Part shown: positions 50,253-59,122 of the stretch, one piece after another
Numbering within the stretch: the stretch's first letter is position 1
Layout of the letters: each line of letters opens with the position of its first letter
Assembly: GCA_047630275.1 (NCBI GenBank)
Contig: JBLHVN010000003.1
Location: forward strand, 248,001 to 312,000
DNA: 64,000 bases
Reading direction: 5' to 3'
Origin: GCA-2720865 sp047630275
Lineage (GTDB): Bacteria; Bdellovibrionota; Bacteriovoracia; Bacteriovoracales; Bacteriovoracaceae
Translations under genes and position numbers: made by a program
The notes under the pieces: model-generated
What the model saw: the letters and a program-made list of their open reading frames with translations, nothing else
What the model was told of the DNA's origin: nothing
Database searches by the model: none

Positions 50253-50912
50253 CTATTTGGAATTATGAGCGAGCCTAATAACAGAGATAATATGTCCGTC
50301 TTTTCTAAAAAACTTACCTCTATAAACTCCATTAAAGCCTAATATCTTGGGATTCTCTGAATCAAGCTTTAAGACAAATTCTCCCCTCTCCATATCAAGG
50401 GCCTTAAGTTCCGCTTCCATAAAGCCAAAGAACTCCTGGCAAAGAGGATAAAGCAATTTATAAAGGGCCTCTTTAGCCGAAAATAAAACGGTATAAACGG
50501 CCAGTTTATCGCTAAAGAGTTTTAAGAAGGCTAAGTCTTTTTTAGTCGCCACCATTCTTTCAATAGTCGCTTCCTTTTTCTCTTCGATGATCTCTTCAAC
50601 ATCGATCCCTAATGAGCGAGAGTGTTCACTAGAATCAACAATGGCCAGAGCCATTTTTTTGGTATGACTAATGCTCCCCACTATTCCTAAAGGCCAAAGC
50701 GGCTCTCTCTTAGAACCTACTTCTAAGGAGTTTAATTTAAGGCCTAACTTCTTAGAGGCCCTGAAAGCGCAAAGCCTACCGGCCACAAATTCTTTCTTTC
50801 TTGATTCAATGGCCTGCTCTAAGCTTTGAGGGATTAGGTTTAGATTCTCATTAAAAAGAGATTCATCTAAGGGTAAATCGATTTGGGAAAGAGCTCCGTA
50901 TTCAAGCTCCAT
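50253..50912 (-). CDS. 4'-phosphopantetheinyl transferase, EntD/Sfp-type
   Basis: A 219-residue enzyme that attaches phosphopantetheine to carrier-domain Ser residues. Signature segments are VGSISHTKKMALAIV, SLGIDVEEI (Mg-binding Asp and Glu) and FSAKEALYKLLYP. R..FVAGRLCAFRAS near the N-terminus matches EntD-type members. It is the obvious activator of the four carrier domains encoded downstream. The ATG at 50912 lies two bases after the queE stop; a GTG at 50948 inside queE would give twelve extra residues. I prefer 50912. The gap to the megasynthase gene is 120 bases. Confidence 0.9.
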   Translation of the reverse strand: MELEYGALSQIDLPLDESLFNENLNLIPQSLEQAIESRKKEFVAGRLCAFRASKKLGLKLNSLEVGSKREPLWPLGIVGSISHTKKMALAIVDSSEHSRSLGIDVEEIIEEKKEATIERMVATKKDLAFLKLFSDKLAVYTVLFSAKEALYKLLYPLCQEFFGFMEAELKALDMERGEFVLKLDSENPKILGFNGVYRGKFFRKDGHIISVIRLAHNSK

Positions 50913-50914
50913 GC

Positions 50915-51622
50915 TTAAACCTGTTTTTGATCTGGACCAAAGATCCACTTATGTTGTTGCCCGATAACTCGAAAGGGCGCCCCTGATTCTTCATTCCACT
51001 TAATAATATCTTGAAAGCGCTTCTGAGGGAACTCTTCCTTTAGATTATAAGCGGGGGTTAAAACCCACGGAGTTAAATAGATATCTGTATTTTCTAAGAC
51101 CCACTGATGGGCCATAAGAGCCGCTGAGAAATCGGCTTTATTTTCAATGACTGATTTTATCTGAGCTCGGTTACCATATTGCTCTAAGACTCTTCTAATA
51201 AGCTGAGGGTTTGTGGCCACTCCAGTTGAAGGGGTTTTAAAATCAAAAGAGATAAAGTCGATAAGATCAAAGAGCTCATCAACAACTCTAGTTCCGGCCG
51301 CTTCAATATTGATCCAATAGCCTTTTGCTTTAAGTTCTTTTACAAGTTCTAAAACGCGAGGAGTATGTTTTGGATGTAGTGGATCTCCACCCGTGATAGA
51401 GACTCTCTTGATGCTTCCCATTCTTCCTTGGTATTCAACAGCGGCCATGACTTCATTTAAGCTCATAACGGTTGATGGATCAAAGTCCCAAGTATCCATG
51501 CTATCGCAGTTTAAACAGCCGACAGCGCAGCCTTGAAAACGGACGAAGACTTGAGAAGTACCAATATTGACACCCTCACCTTCAGAGGCCCTATAAATAG
51601 AGTTGATTAGAAAATCTTTCAT
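50915..51622 (-). CDS. queE: 7-carboxy-7-deazaguanine synthase
   Basis: A 235-residue radical SAM enzyme of queuosine (preQ0) biosynthesis that contracts 6-carboxytetrahydropterin to 7-carboxy-7-deazaguanine. The cluster motif is CAVGCLNC (the CxxxxCxxC variant of QueE), preceded by EGVNIGTSQVFVRFQG. SITGGDPLHPKHTPRVLEL is the GGEP-like segment and FISFDFKTPSTGV follows. The start has no strong Shine-Dalgarno sequence. No other que genes are visible here. Its stop is two bases from the PPTase ATG. Confidence 0.88.
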   Translation of the reverse strand: MKDFLINSIYRASEGEGVNIGTSQVFVRFQGCAVGCLNCDSMDTWDFDPSTVMSLNEVMAAVEYQGRMGSIKRVSITGGDPLHPKHTPRVLELVKELKAKGYWINIEAAGTRVVDELFDLIDFISFDFKTPSTGVATNPQLIRRVLEQYGNRAQIKSVIENKADFSAALMAHQWVLENTDIYLTPWVLTPAYNLKEEFPQKRFQDIIKWNEESGAPFRVIGQQHKWIFGPDQKQV

Positions 51623-51688
51623 TACAGGATATGATATAGCAGGCTTAGAGGGGTCATTTAAGACGCAATACGTTATTTACACGGTTTT

Positions 51689-52066
51689 TTAGAGCTTACA
51701 GGACTCAAAGAGCTCATGATAAAAGTCTTTTACTTTAGATGGCTCTAAATCAGGCCTTTGTTTTCTTATAAGTGCGATTATCTTCACAGTTTCATCCCTT
51801 AAATGCTCATCCTCAGAGAGGATAAGAGCTTTAAAGGCCACATCATCTTTAATGCCCTGAAGTTCATTTGGCCTTATAACCCCGAGGTCTAACAGGGCCT
51901 CTTCACTAAAGTGACCAAGCTCCCTTCTGGTATTTTCCTCAAAGAAAAGTTGAATTCCTTGAGAACAAGGCATGCTTGAGTTTGTTGAACTAGGAGTACG
52001 ACTTGAAGAAACTGAAGCGCAGCTTTGAATAAGCATAAATAGGAGGCTTACTAATAAGATTCTCAC
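51689..52066 (-). CDS. Small lipoprotein of unknown function
   Basis: A 125-residue protein with a signal peptide and lipobox QSCAS (Cys16). After a Ser/Thr-rich linker the remaining 85 residues are helical with a C-terminal Cys (FESCKL). No family recognised. It is on the same strand as queE, 66 bases upstream. Confidence 0.6.
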   Translation of the reverse strand: MRILLVSLLFMLIQSCASVSSSRTPSSTNSSMPCSQGIQLFFEENTRRELGHFSEEALLDLGVIRPNELQGIKDDVAFKALILSEDEHLRDETVKIIALIRKQRPDLEPSKVKDFYHELFESCKL

Positions 52067-52158
52067 GAGGTCTTATCGATCTTTAAGAGTCATCTCTTGA
52101 GTAACCGCGCCAAAATATCAAGTACTAATTTTTCTCTACCTTTATACCGAAAAAAGAA

Positions 52159-53553
52159 GTGGTGAAACATCTAATCATAACTCTATTTTCTTTAATCCTT
52201 GTTCATAACCCAGTCATGTCCTCTGATCAGGCTCAGCTAGATAGGTTTGACATGAGCCGCTTCGCTAAAGAAATCGACTTCGCCCTTGATTATACAAGTG
52301 TCACTATTCAAAACGGACACCGCTTAAACAGAGAGATTGGTGAACAAAATATTGACGAGATCGACAATATAAAAATGGAAAGATACTTAAGAAGTGTCTT
52401 TGAAAGTTATATAGAATTGTATGAAAGAAAAATAGAGCTAGAAAAGTCTCATCTAAAGATCTTTAAGGATGCTTATAAAGCAGTCAATTATAAGGTTCTC
52501 TACGCTGACTTTAAGGCCATGTATAAGAATATGAAACTTGGTCTTAAAAAAAGAGGGGCAGGCTTTTGGATTGCTATGATGTGCGGAATTGTTAACGAGG
52601 CCATCTTTGATTTGATTGCCTGGACCATCAATCCATGGCTATTAAGCATCACTCTTTCAATCCCCTACAATGTCCTTTGGGTCTCTGGCTCAACTATTGT
52701 GGCTAAATTAAATATGAAGAAAAGATTGATCAAGGTTCTGGGTAGTAAAGAAAAGTATGATGAATACATGGAATATAGAAAAGGACTGGCCGAGACTTTC
52801 CAACGCAAGAACTTTGACCGGTATATTGTTCCCTTAAAAACAAGTAATGGAGAGATCTCGACTGTGGTTATTAATAAAAGAACCCTTTGGGAGAAGATCC
52901 TTTGGAAGATGGACTCAGAAACAAAGCTAGGGTGGAAGTCTCTTATTAGAAAAGCTGGTCTAAAAGACGGGGCTGTTAACTACTTTAACGTGGTGGCCTT
53001 TCTTGAAACTAACTCCATTGATAATCCTTATTTGACTTCAGTAAGAAAGAGCCCTCTTCCAAAGAAAGCAAAGGTCGCTTTAATTCTCAACCATGTTTTT
53101 TCAACCATGGATGAGGAAGTTCAGTTTAAGTTTAAAGATAAGTTTGCCAGCAGCTTCGTCACCTTAAATCAAAGCACCAGTTGGAAAGGAATGCGGTCTT
53201 GGACCAAACATATGCTAACCCTCAAAGATTGGGATAGTGTAAAAAGAGGATTGAATGAGCTTCCTGAATGGGTTGACGCCGGCGAGGTTGAAGGTATTTG
53301 GAAGAATATTCTACTCCCCCAGTATTCTGAAACAATTGGTATAGGTTATTTTAAATACAGACGACTCTTAGCAGATCTTGAAGAGATGAAGGCCCATTAT
53401 TTTATCAGTGGAGATACCACTTGGAACTTTGAAGTTTCTTCGCGCTTTATTAAGCATGCCCAAAAGGCCTTAACTGAAGATAAGAATCCCGCTTGTTATA
53501 ATTCTCATCAAAAGGTTTTAAAGTTCTTAGTAAATAAGGTGAGCACGCCTTAG
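52159..53553 (+). CDS. Exported or membrane protein of unknown function
   Basis: A 464-residue protein with an N-terminal signal peptide (1-22) and a long charged helical region (30-130). A hydrophobic pair of segments lies at about 132-185 (FWIAMMCGIVNEAIF, LSITLSIPYNVLWVSG), then a mainly polar helical domain. It starts at tandem GTG codons with AAGAAG upstream. No family recognised. It is convergent with and overlaps by four bases the papain-like amidase gene. Confidence 0.6.
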   Translation: MVKHLIITLFSLILVHNPVMSSDQAQLDRFDMSRFAKEIDFALDYTSVTIQNGHRLNREIGEQNIDEIDNIKMERYLRSVFESYIELYERKIELEKSHLKIFKDAYKAVNYKVLYADFKAMYKNMKLGLKKRGAGFWIAMMCGIVNEAIFDLIAWTINPWLLSITLSIPYNVLWVSGSTIVAKLNMKKRLIKVLGSKEKYDEYMEYRKGLAETFQRKNFDRYIVPLKTSNGEISTVVINKRTLWEKILWKMDSETKLGWKSLIRKAGLKDGAVNYFNVVAFLETNSIDNPYLTSVRKSPLPKKAKVALILNHVFSTMDEEVQFKFKDKFASSFVTLNQSTSWKGMRSWTKHMLTLKDWDSVKRGLNELPEWVDAGEVEGIWKNILLPQYSETIGIGYFKYRRLLADLEEMKAHYFISGDTTWNFEVSSRFIKHAQKALTEDKNPACYNSHQKVLKFLVNKVSTP

Positions 53554-55073
53554 TCTAAAAGACTTAGATCTGGTTCAACTGTTCCTCGAAGTCCTGCTAA
53601 GTCCATTTCAGTAACCCCGTCACCACTTCTTGGAGATTCAAAGTAAAAGAGAAATCTAAGTTTTCTGTTAACTGGCCTTGTTTCAAAAAAAGTTTCAACA
53701 AGGTCATAGCCATACATAGCGGGAGTACCTGCGACGACACTTTGAAACCAATCAAGGCCTTCTTTGTTCACCCTTGAATCAGGCATATAAGAATAAAGGA
53801 TAAGCTCCGTACAAACCAGGCGCCCATAGGTTCTGTTATCAAAATTATAATCATAAGGCTTTCCAAGATTGCTAAAGGCCTCTTCAATGGCGAGGGCCTT
53901 GTCTTTTCTTGATAAAAGAGGAGAGAAAGCGGCCACTCTATTTAAAGCGAGGGCATCTTTAGTTGATGAGAGGATAACTCCAGGGGCCATGGACTCAATA
54001 ACTGTATACTCATCCACTTGCCCTGCCTTTTCAGCATACTTCTTAAAGCCTTTTGGAAATTTTTCAAGCATATAGCTTATAAAATCAAAGCAGTTCATGC
54101 CTAGTCTTTCGCACTTTTGATTGTAGAGAAGGTTTGTCTCTCCTTCTTTTGAATAGAGCTCTTTCATTTGATTAAATGGTCCTAGGTACATAAGCCCATG
54201 AGACCAAGTTCCATTAAAGACTAAGTTTGAAAGGCGACCATCCTGATTTACCACAGCGATATCACCGGGGGTCATATGATCTTCCATTTTCTTCAAATAC
54301 TTTGGACCCATTACGTTCTTTGCAGGAAGAGCAAAGTGACCAAGCCAGGCCAAAGAGCTGGCCTTAACTTTATACAGATACTTAGTTAAGATTCTATTTT
54401 TTAAAAGGGCCTTTTTCTTTTGATAGAAGCTCTTTTGAAAGGAAACATAATTATCTAGGAGTTCATGAATTAAATAGACTGATTTCTTTGATTCAAAGTT
54501 CTTTAACCAAAATGAAAATGCCCTTGGATGATTTAGTAATTCAGAGATCCTAGGATTTCTCATACCTAAAAAGCCATTTCTGCCCTGGCGCCTAACCTTT
54601 CTCATTGATCCTTTTGCCACGTCCATCATAAGCCCATGAATATAATCTACAGGCAGGCTTCCTAAGCTTTTATGTTCACTGATAACACCAACGGCACCTG
54701 GGAAGCTTAATACTTCAGAGAAGAGCTTTGCCCCATGGGTGTGAAGGATGATCTTTGCCGTCAAAGCCTCTTGAATTTCTGTCTTAGTTGAACCGGCAAT
54801 GATTGTTTTATCTTTGGCCATTGTATCAAGTTCATCAAAGACTTTCTTATAAGCGCTTAAGTGTTCAATAAGCTGATCCCTATGCTCTATAGAAAGGACT
54901 AGTTTTTTTTCTAATTCATTTTGAAAGGCTGGGTTTAAGAAATCTTTTTGAAAGCGGCTATGGAGGGTTCTAAGCTCATTATCAAGTTTAATAAGCTTGG
55001 TCTCACTGGCGTTTACCGAGAGGTGAGTAAAGAATCCTAAAAGAATAAAAAGAACAATGCCCTTGAAACGCAC
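53550..55073 (-). CDS. Exported YiiX-like papain-family amidase, paralogue of 17825-19357
   Basis: A 507-residue protein with a Sec signal peptide (1-22) and about 240 helical residues before a permuted papain-like domain. Catalytic residues are His292 in TWSHGLMYLG and Cys421 in YDYNFD..YGRLVCTELIL. MTPGDIAVVNQDG just before the His is the usual start of the YiiX-type fold. Overall layout and length match the 17825 gene, so the genome has at least two copies. Likely a periplasmic enzyme on cell-wall or lipid amides. Confidence 0.8.
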   Translation of the reverse strand: MRFKGIVLFILLGFFTHLSVNASETKLIKLDNELRTLHSRFQKDFLNPAFQNELEKKLVLSIEHRDQLIEHLSAYKKVFDELDTMAKDKTIIAGSTKTEIQEALTAKIILHTHGAKLFSEVLSFPGAVGVISEHKSLGSLPVDYIHGLMMDVAKGSMRKVRRQGRNGFLGMRNPRISELLNHPRAFSFWLKNFESKKSVYLIHELLDNYVSFQKSFYQKKKALLKNRILTKYLYKVKASSLAWLGHFALPAKNVMGPKYLKKMEDHMTPGDIAVVNQDGRLSNLVFNGTWSHGLMYLGPFNQMKELYSKEGETNLLYNQKCERLGMNCFDFISYMLEKFPKGFKKYAEKAGQVDEYTVIESMAPGVILSSTKDALALNRVAAFSPLLSRKDKALAIEEAFSNLGKPYDYNFDNRTYGRLVCTELILYSYMPDSRVNKEGLDWFQSVVAGTPAMYGYDLVETFFETRPVNRKLRFLFYFESPRSGDGVTEMDLAGLRGTVEPDLSLLD

Positions 55074-55172
55074 TCAACCTCCAACTATGACTAGTAGGTT
55101 ATAGAGTGCAAGGAAAGAGCCAGTTCTAAGGCCTAAAAATAAGCACTTAGACTGGCAAAACTGTCCAATTTC

Positions 55173-55826
55173 CTAACGGTAGTATGGATTCTCACCAGTG
55201 GAATGGTTAGTCACGTCCATGACACCTTTAAACTGGGGAAAGTTTTGAAGAAGAATCTTCTCAACTCCATCTTTAACAGTCGTGCTCACCTGAGAGCAGC
55301 CCTGACAGCCTCCCCCAAAGTTGAGGTGGATATAATCATCTTTTAGATCAACAAGAGTGACATGCCCACCGTGAGCCGCAAGAGAAGGAGCCACTGAATC
55401 TTCAAGGATCTTTCTGATTTGCTGGCCGATCTCACTTTGAGCTGATTCAGAAACAAAGACTTCTTCTTTTGGTGCATTGTTCTTTGCAAGAAAGTCACTT
55501 GGGAAGAATTCAATTCCTCTATTCCATAGCTCTCTGATTACCTTTCCAACAGCGGCAGCAGACTCTTTTAAGTCAGCGCCTTCTTTAAATTTTACCCGCA
55601 TAGAGTCTTCGTTTACAAAGACTTCTACTACGCCATTTAAAAGGAAGAGGCTCTCTAATAAATGAGAGCCCTTAGCTGCTTCAGCGCTTTGGCATAAGCA
55701 CTTATCGCCTTCTATAACTTTTTCAGATAAAGAGAAAAGGACCATATTAGAAGAGGCCAATGAAGCTTGAATCTTTAGTTCTGGGCGCTCTTTTTTAAAC
55801 GCTGAACGAATCTTGTCTAGTACCAT
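55173..55826 (-). CDS. Nfu/NifU-type iron-sulfur scaffold protein
   Basis: A 217-residue protein. Residues about 20-110 match the Nfu N-terminal domain (LLESLFLLNGVVEVFVNEDS). The C-terminal NifU-like domain has HGGHVTLVDLKDDYIHL and GGCQGCSQVSTTVKDGVEKIL, whose CxxC binds a transferable [4Fe-4S] cluster. It overlaps the upstream Mrp/ApbC gene by 32 bases, and both handle Fe-S clusters, so they probably act together. Apart from the CxxC the N-terminal domain has CLCQ, an unusual Cys pair. Confidence 0.88.
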   Translation of the reverse strand: MVLDKIRSAFKKERPELKIQASLASSNMVLFSLSEKVIEGDKCLCQSAEAAKGSHLLESLFLLNGVVEVFVNEDSMRVKFKEGADLKESAAAVGKVIRELWNRGIEFFPSDFLAKNNAPKEEVFVSESAQSEIGQQIRKILEDSVAPSLAAHGGHVTLVDLKDDYIHLNFGGGCQGCSQVSTTVKDGVEKILLQNFPQFKGVMDVTNHSTGENPYYR

Positions 55827-56892
55827 TTTCTAATCCCTTAAGTTTTGAGAATTTATAAATCCCCGTATTGTGACCATCACTAAAATGAATCGACATTCCA
55901 TAACGCCCAACAAGTTGATGGCGGACTACTGAAATATCAGTAGCGATACTCTCTTTAGTCAGGATTTGAACTCCCGTATTTTCATCAATGCAGTTAGCAC
56001 ATGGGCAAGCAAACCTTAGGTCAAAGGTCTCATAAGTTGAGGCTTCCCCTTCATCCCATTTAACTTGCAGCTTTCCGTTAACAACTTCAATTTCTTTTGG
56101 TTCTGAAGTTTCTAGCTTCGCTTCAATTTGGTTTTCAACAACTTTATTAGCAAGGTCTACAAAGGCCTTAGCAGGCCCAAGTCCTTTATGATGAGAAACG
56201 AGGTTAACCCCTTCATCTCCACTGGCCATGATCTCAGGATCTAGAGGAATACAACCTAGAAAAGGAACTCCCTCTTTAGTAGCAAGACTCTCTCCCCCAC
56301 CAGTTTTAAAGATAGGAGTACTCTCACCACAATGCTTACACTCAAAGCCACTCATGTTTTCAACTATTCCAAGGATCGGAACATTAACAGTCTTAAACAT
56401 ATCAACGCCATTTCTTGAAATCTCTAGGGCCACTCTTTGTGGAGTTGTTACAATTACAGCTCCAGTGAGCCTGGCCTGCTGAGAAAGAGTTAATTGAATA
56501 TCACCTGTCCCAGGAGGAAGATCGATTAAGAGATAATCTAATTCACCCCAAAGAACCCCTGATAGAAATTGAGAAAGAGCGCGGATAGCAAGAGGCGCAC
56601 GCATAATAACGGCCTTGCCACTTGGGTTCATCACGCCCATTGAGATAAATTTTACCCCTTCTTTTTCAACAGGAACAATAAAGCCCCCTTCTCCGGTTGG
56701 CTTATCACTTGATCCTAATAGACCGGGCTGACTAGGACCGTAGATGTCTCCGTCAATAACACCGACAGAATGTCCTTTTGCTTTTAAAGCAAAGGCCAAG
56801 TTCGTGGTCACAGTTGATTTCCCAACTCCTCCTTTTCCGGAGGCCACAGCAATAATATTTTTAATGGATTCTAATCCTGGTTTCATAGGCAT
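55795..56892 (-). CDS. Mrp/ApbC Fe-S carrier ATPase fused to DUF971
   Basis: A 365-residue P-loop protein. The deviant Walker A is GKGGVGKSTVTTNLA; YLLIDLPPGTGDIQL is Walker B; GFECKHCGES holds the CxxC that binds the bridging cluster in Mrp/ApbC proteins. Residues about 270-355 match DUF971 (VKWDEGE..., LRFACPCANC, YGMSIHFSDGHNTGIY), which occurs as a separate or fused domain in several lineages. It would deliver [4Fe-4S] clusters to apo-enzymes. It shares its transcript with the Nfu gene. Confidence 0.9.
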   Translation of the reverse strand: MPMKPGLESIKNIIAVASGKGGVGKSTVTTNLAFALKAKGHSVGVIDGDIYGPSQPGLLGSSDKPTGEGGFIVPVEKEGVKFISMGVMNPSGKAVIMRAPLAIRALSQFLSGVLWGELDYLLIDLPPGTGDIQLTLSQQARLTGAVIVTTPQRVALEISRNGVDMFKTVNVPILGIVENMSGFECKHCGESTPIFKTGGGESLATKEGVPFLGCIPLDPEIMASGDEGVNLVSHHKGLGPAKAFVDLANKVVENQIEAKLETSEPKEIEVVNGKLQVKWDEGEASTYETFDLRFACPCANCIDENTGVQILTKESIATDISVVRHQLVGRYGMSIHFSDGHNTGIYKFSKLKGLENGTRQDSFSV

Positions 56893-56959
56893 TTTCTCGA
56901 TTATTGGTATTAATAATTAGGAGGTGTTTTTATCAAATTTAACTCTAAGCTTCAAGAGC

Positions 56960-57865
56960 TTAGGAACGGTGAAAGCCGGCTTTTAAACCGTTTTCAATGG
57001 CCTGATCAAGCTTCTTCTCATTCATCCCTTCAATACTAAGGGCCCTTTGATGCTCCTCAGAAGAACTTACTTGGGAGAAGAAGGTGTTGTCTGTATTGAG
57101 ACAGGCCTTAACACCTAGGTCTAACCACTTACCTAAAGGATGTTCCTCATGACTTGGAATCACACCGCATTGAAGATTTGATGTTGGGCAGGCCTCGATA
57201 ACAATTTTCTTATCAAGAACTAATGAAGTGGCCTTCTCACATTCTAAGAGGGTTACGCCGTGACCTATTCTTTGGGCATGGAGGACCTCAACGGCCGTAA
57301 TGATCTCCTCAGGGCTTCTCCCCTCAGCGGCGTGAACAGTTCTTCCCATTCCGTATTCAGCAGCTTTTGTAAAAGCGCCCGCGTAATCTTCTAAACAAAA
57401 ACTCTGTCCACTACTAGGACTGCCGGCTAAATCAAGGGCCACAATTCCTGCTCTGTTCTTTGAGAGCTCCACAAAGGATTCAATAAGTTTCGGATCATCC
57501 CCATAAAGGCCACAAAGGATGAGACCGGCCTTACCATCTAGGCCTTCAAGGGCGCTATCGAGGACTTCTTCAAGTTTGAGTCCTTGGTCTAAATGTAAAT
57601 GAGGACCAAAGCGAACTTCTAAGTGATCCACTCCATCGCTAAAAGCGTCTTCACAGACTTCTTTAGCAACGCGGGTGATGTTTTTTTTATTTTGTAATAA
57701 AGAGAGGGTAAAACCAAAATAGGAAAGGGCCGAGGGCAGATCCATATGAGGTTTAAAAAAGATGTCTTTAGGAACTTCAAGGCCTAGTTCTAAGGCCAAT
57801 TCGTGCACTGTGGATTCCCTAATAGAGCCATCAAGGTGGCGGTGTAGGTCAGCTCGTTTTTTCAT
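56960..57865 (-). CDS. add: Adenosine deaminase family protein
   Basis: A 301-residue metal-dependent hydrolase. HRHLDGS carries the HxH pair, TVHAAEG the third His, RIGHGVTL the active-site His, IEACPTSN the substrate loop, and CLNTDNT the Asp that binds zinc. It deaminates adenosine to inosine or possibly adenine or a related base. It is a little shorter than E. coli Add, and the signature HLDGSI is RHLDGS here. Orientation and spacing suggest it is transcribed separately from the Mrp gene. Confidence 0.88.
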   Translation of the reverse strand: MKKRADLHRHLDGSIRESTVHELALELGLEVPKDIFFKPHMDLPSALSYFGFTLSLLQNKKNITRVAKEVCEDAFSDGVDHLEVRFGPHLHLDQGLKLEEVLDSALEGLDGKAGLILCGLYGDDPKLIESFVELSKNRAGIVALDLAGSPSSGQSFCLEDYAGAFTKAAEYGMGRTVHAAEGRSPEEIITAVEVLHAQRIGHGVTLLECEKATSLVLDKKIVIEACPTSNLQCGVIPSHEEHPLGKWLDLGVKACLNTDNTFFSQVSSSEEHQRALSIEGMNEKKLDQAIENGLKAGFHRS

Positions 57866-57947
57866 GCTTCAGCCTAGCAAAGGGAATTCGTCTTTCCTAG
57901 CGCTACGCACTATTTCTTTTAACTCTATGCCCTGATAAGCTCCCTCC

Positions 57948-59114
57948 ATGAAAATGGCGCATCTTATTATATTCTTTTTCCTCCTAAGTACCGGTCTTAA
58001 AGCAAAGACCGTAGAGATCATCGTCAACGCTCCGTTTAAGACTCCTATAAAACAAAAGCTCTATTTAACCGGTGAGATACAAGGGCACTGCTCTTGGCAA
58101 GTAAAGTGTATTGAACTTAAAAAAATCTTTGAAGGTGTTTACCGAACAACTCTTAGCCTTCCTGATTCAACAGATTTGATTCAAATAAAAGTCACTAGAG
58201 GCTCATGGTCTACTCAGGCCACAAGTACTAGTGGAAGAATCTTTCCCAATAAAAAGATTGAAACAATTGAAGATCATAGCCGCTCTATCATGACCATTGC
58301 TAACTGGCTCGACCAAGAAAGGCTTGGTGTAAAAGGCGCCCTTAAAGAATTTAAAAACTTTAAGGCCAGCCCCCTAACTGGATCTAAGAGTATTTGGGTT
58401 TGGCTTCCCCCTAGTTATGAGTCTAAGCCTCAAAAGAAATACCCCGTTATTTATATGCATGATGGGCAAAATGTTTTTAATCCCCTCAATGCTAGTTTTG
58501 GCAATGAATGGTCAGTAGATGAAGTCTTAAATGATTTAATCTCAAAGAAGAAAGTAAGAGAGGCCATAGTTGTGGCCTCAAGCTCTAGTCCCAATAATAG
58601 AAATGGTGAATATACCTTTAACCGAGAAGGTCATCTTTATGGAGAATTCTTAGTCAATAATTTAAAGCCCTTTATAGATTCTAGATTTAGAACAATAGAC
58701 TCAAGAGAGGATACTTTCTTGATGGGCTCCTCTATGGGAGCCTTGATTTCTTTCACCCTCCTTTTAAAGCACTCTGACTCTTTTTCTAAAGCAGCGGGCC
58801 TCTCATTTCCGCCCTTTGCCCATGATGATAATCTTTTTCATTGGCTTGAAACAACTGAACTTCCTTCAAAAAAGATTCAATTCTATTTAGACCATGGAAC
58901 AGTTGGACAAGATGTGACTTACCTTGAACATGTTTTGCGTTTTATTGAAGTCTTAAAGAAAAAAGGATTTTCTAAAGATGCTTTAAACTACCAAGTATTC
59001 CCTTATGCGGATCATACTGAGTTAGACTGGGCGCGAAGAGTTCACCGACCACTTCAATACTTATTAAAAAAAGAAAAGCCTCTTAAAAAAGAGGCTTATA
59101 TAGATTCCATTTAG
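57948..59114 (+). CDS. Exported esterase-family alpha/beta hydrolase
   Basis: A 388-residue protein with a Sec signal peptide (1-19). Residues 20-115 form a beta-rich domain like the N-terminal set of enterochelin-esterase-type enzymes. Residues about 145-380 are an alpha/beta hydrolase of the putative-esterase (PF00756) family: VIYMHDGQNVFNP, FLMGSSMGALISF (nucleophile Ser262), FYLDHGTVG and a C-terminal His in FPYADHTELDW. The substrate is unknown. The gene ends across a hairpin that serves as terminator for the minus-strand neighbour. Confidence 0.85.
   Translation: MKMAHLIIFFFLLSTGLKAKTVEIIVNAPFKTPIKQKLYLTGEIQGHCSWQVKCIELKKIFEGVYRTTLSLPDSTDLIQIKVTRGSWSTQATSTSGRIFPNKKIETIEDHSRSIMTIANWLDQERLGVKGALKEFKNFKASPLTGSKSIWVWLPPSYESKPQKKYPVIYMHDGQNVFNPLNASFGNEWSVDEVLNDLISKKKVREAIVVASSSSPNNRNGEYTFNREGHLYGEFLVNNLKPFIDSRFRTIDSREDTFLMGSSMGALISFTLLLKHSDSFSKAAGLSFPPFAHDDNLFHWLETTELPSKKIQFYLDHGTVGQDVTYLEHVLRFIEVLKKKGFSKDALNYQVFPYADHTELDWARRVHRPLQYLLKKEKPLKKEAYIDSI
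59062..59097 (-). terminator. Rho-independent terminator for the 59123 gene, inside the esterase gene
   Basis: AAGCCTCTT (59076-59084) and AAGAGGCTT (59089-59097) form a 9-base stem with a 4-base loop. Reading the minus strand, the stem is followed by TTCTTTTTTTAA, a strong U-tract. It therefore terminates the gene at 59123-59611 while encoding the end of the convergent esterase. Confidence 0.82.
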
Positions 59115-59122
59115 GGCTTATT

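Noticed and set aside
51623..51688. preQ1 riboswitch upstream of queE
   Set aside because: The short leader lacks the C-rich/A-rich pseudoknot pattern expected of preQ1-I or preQ1-II.
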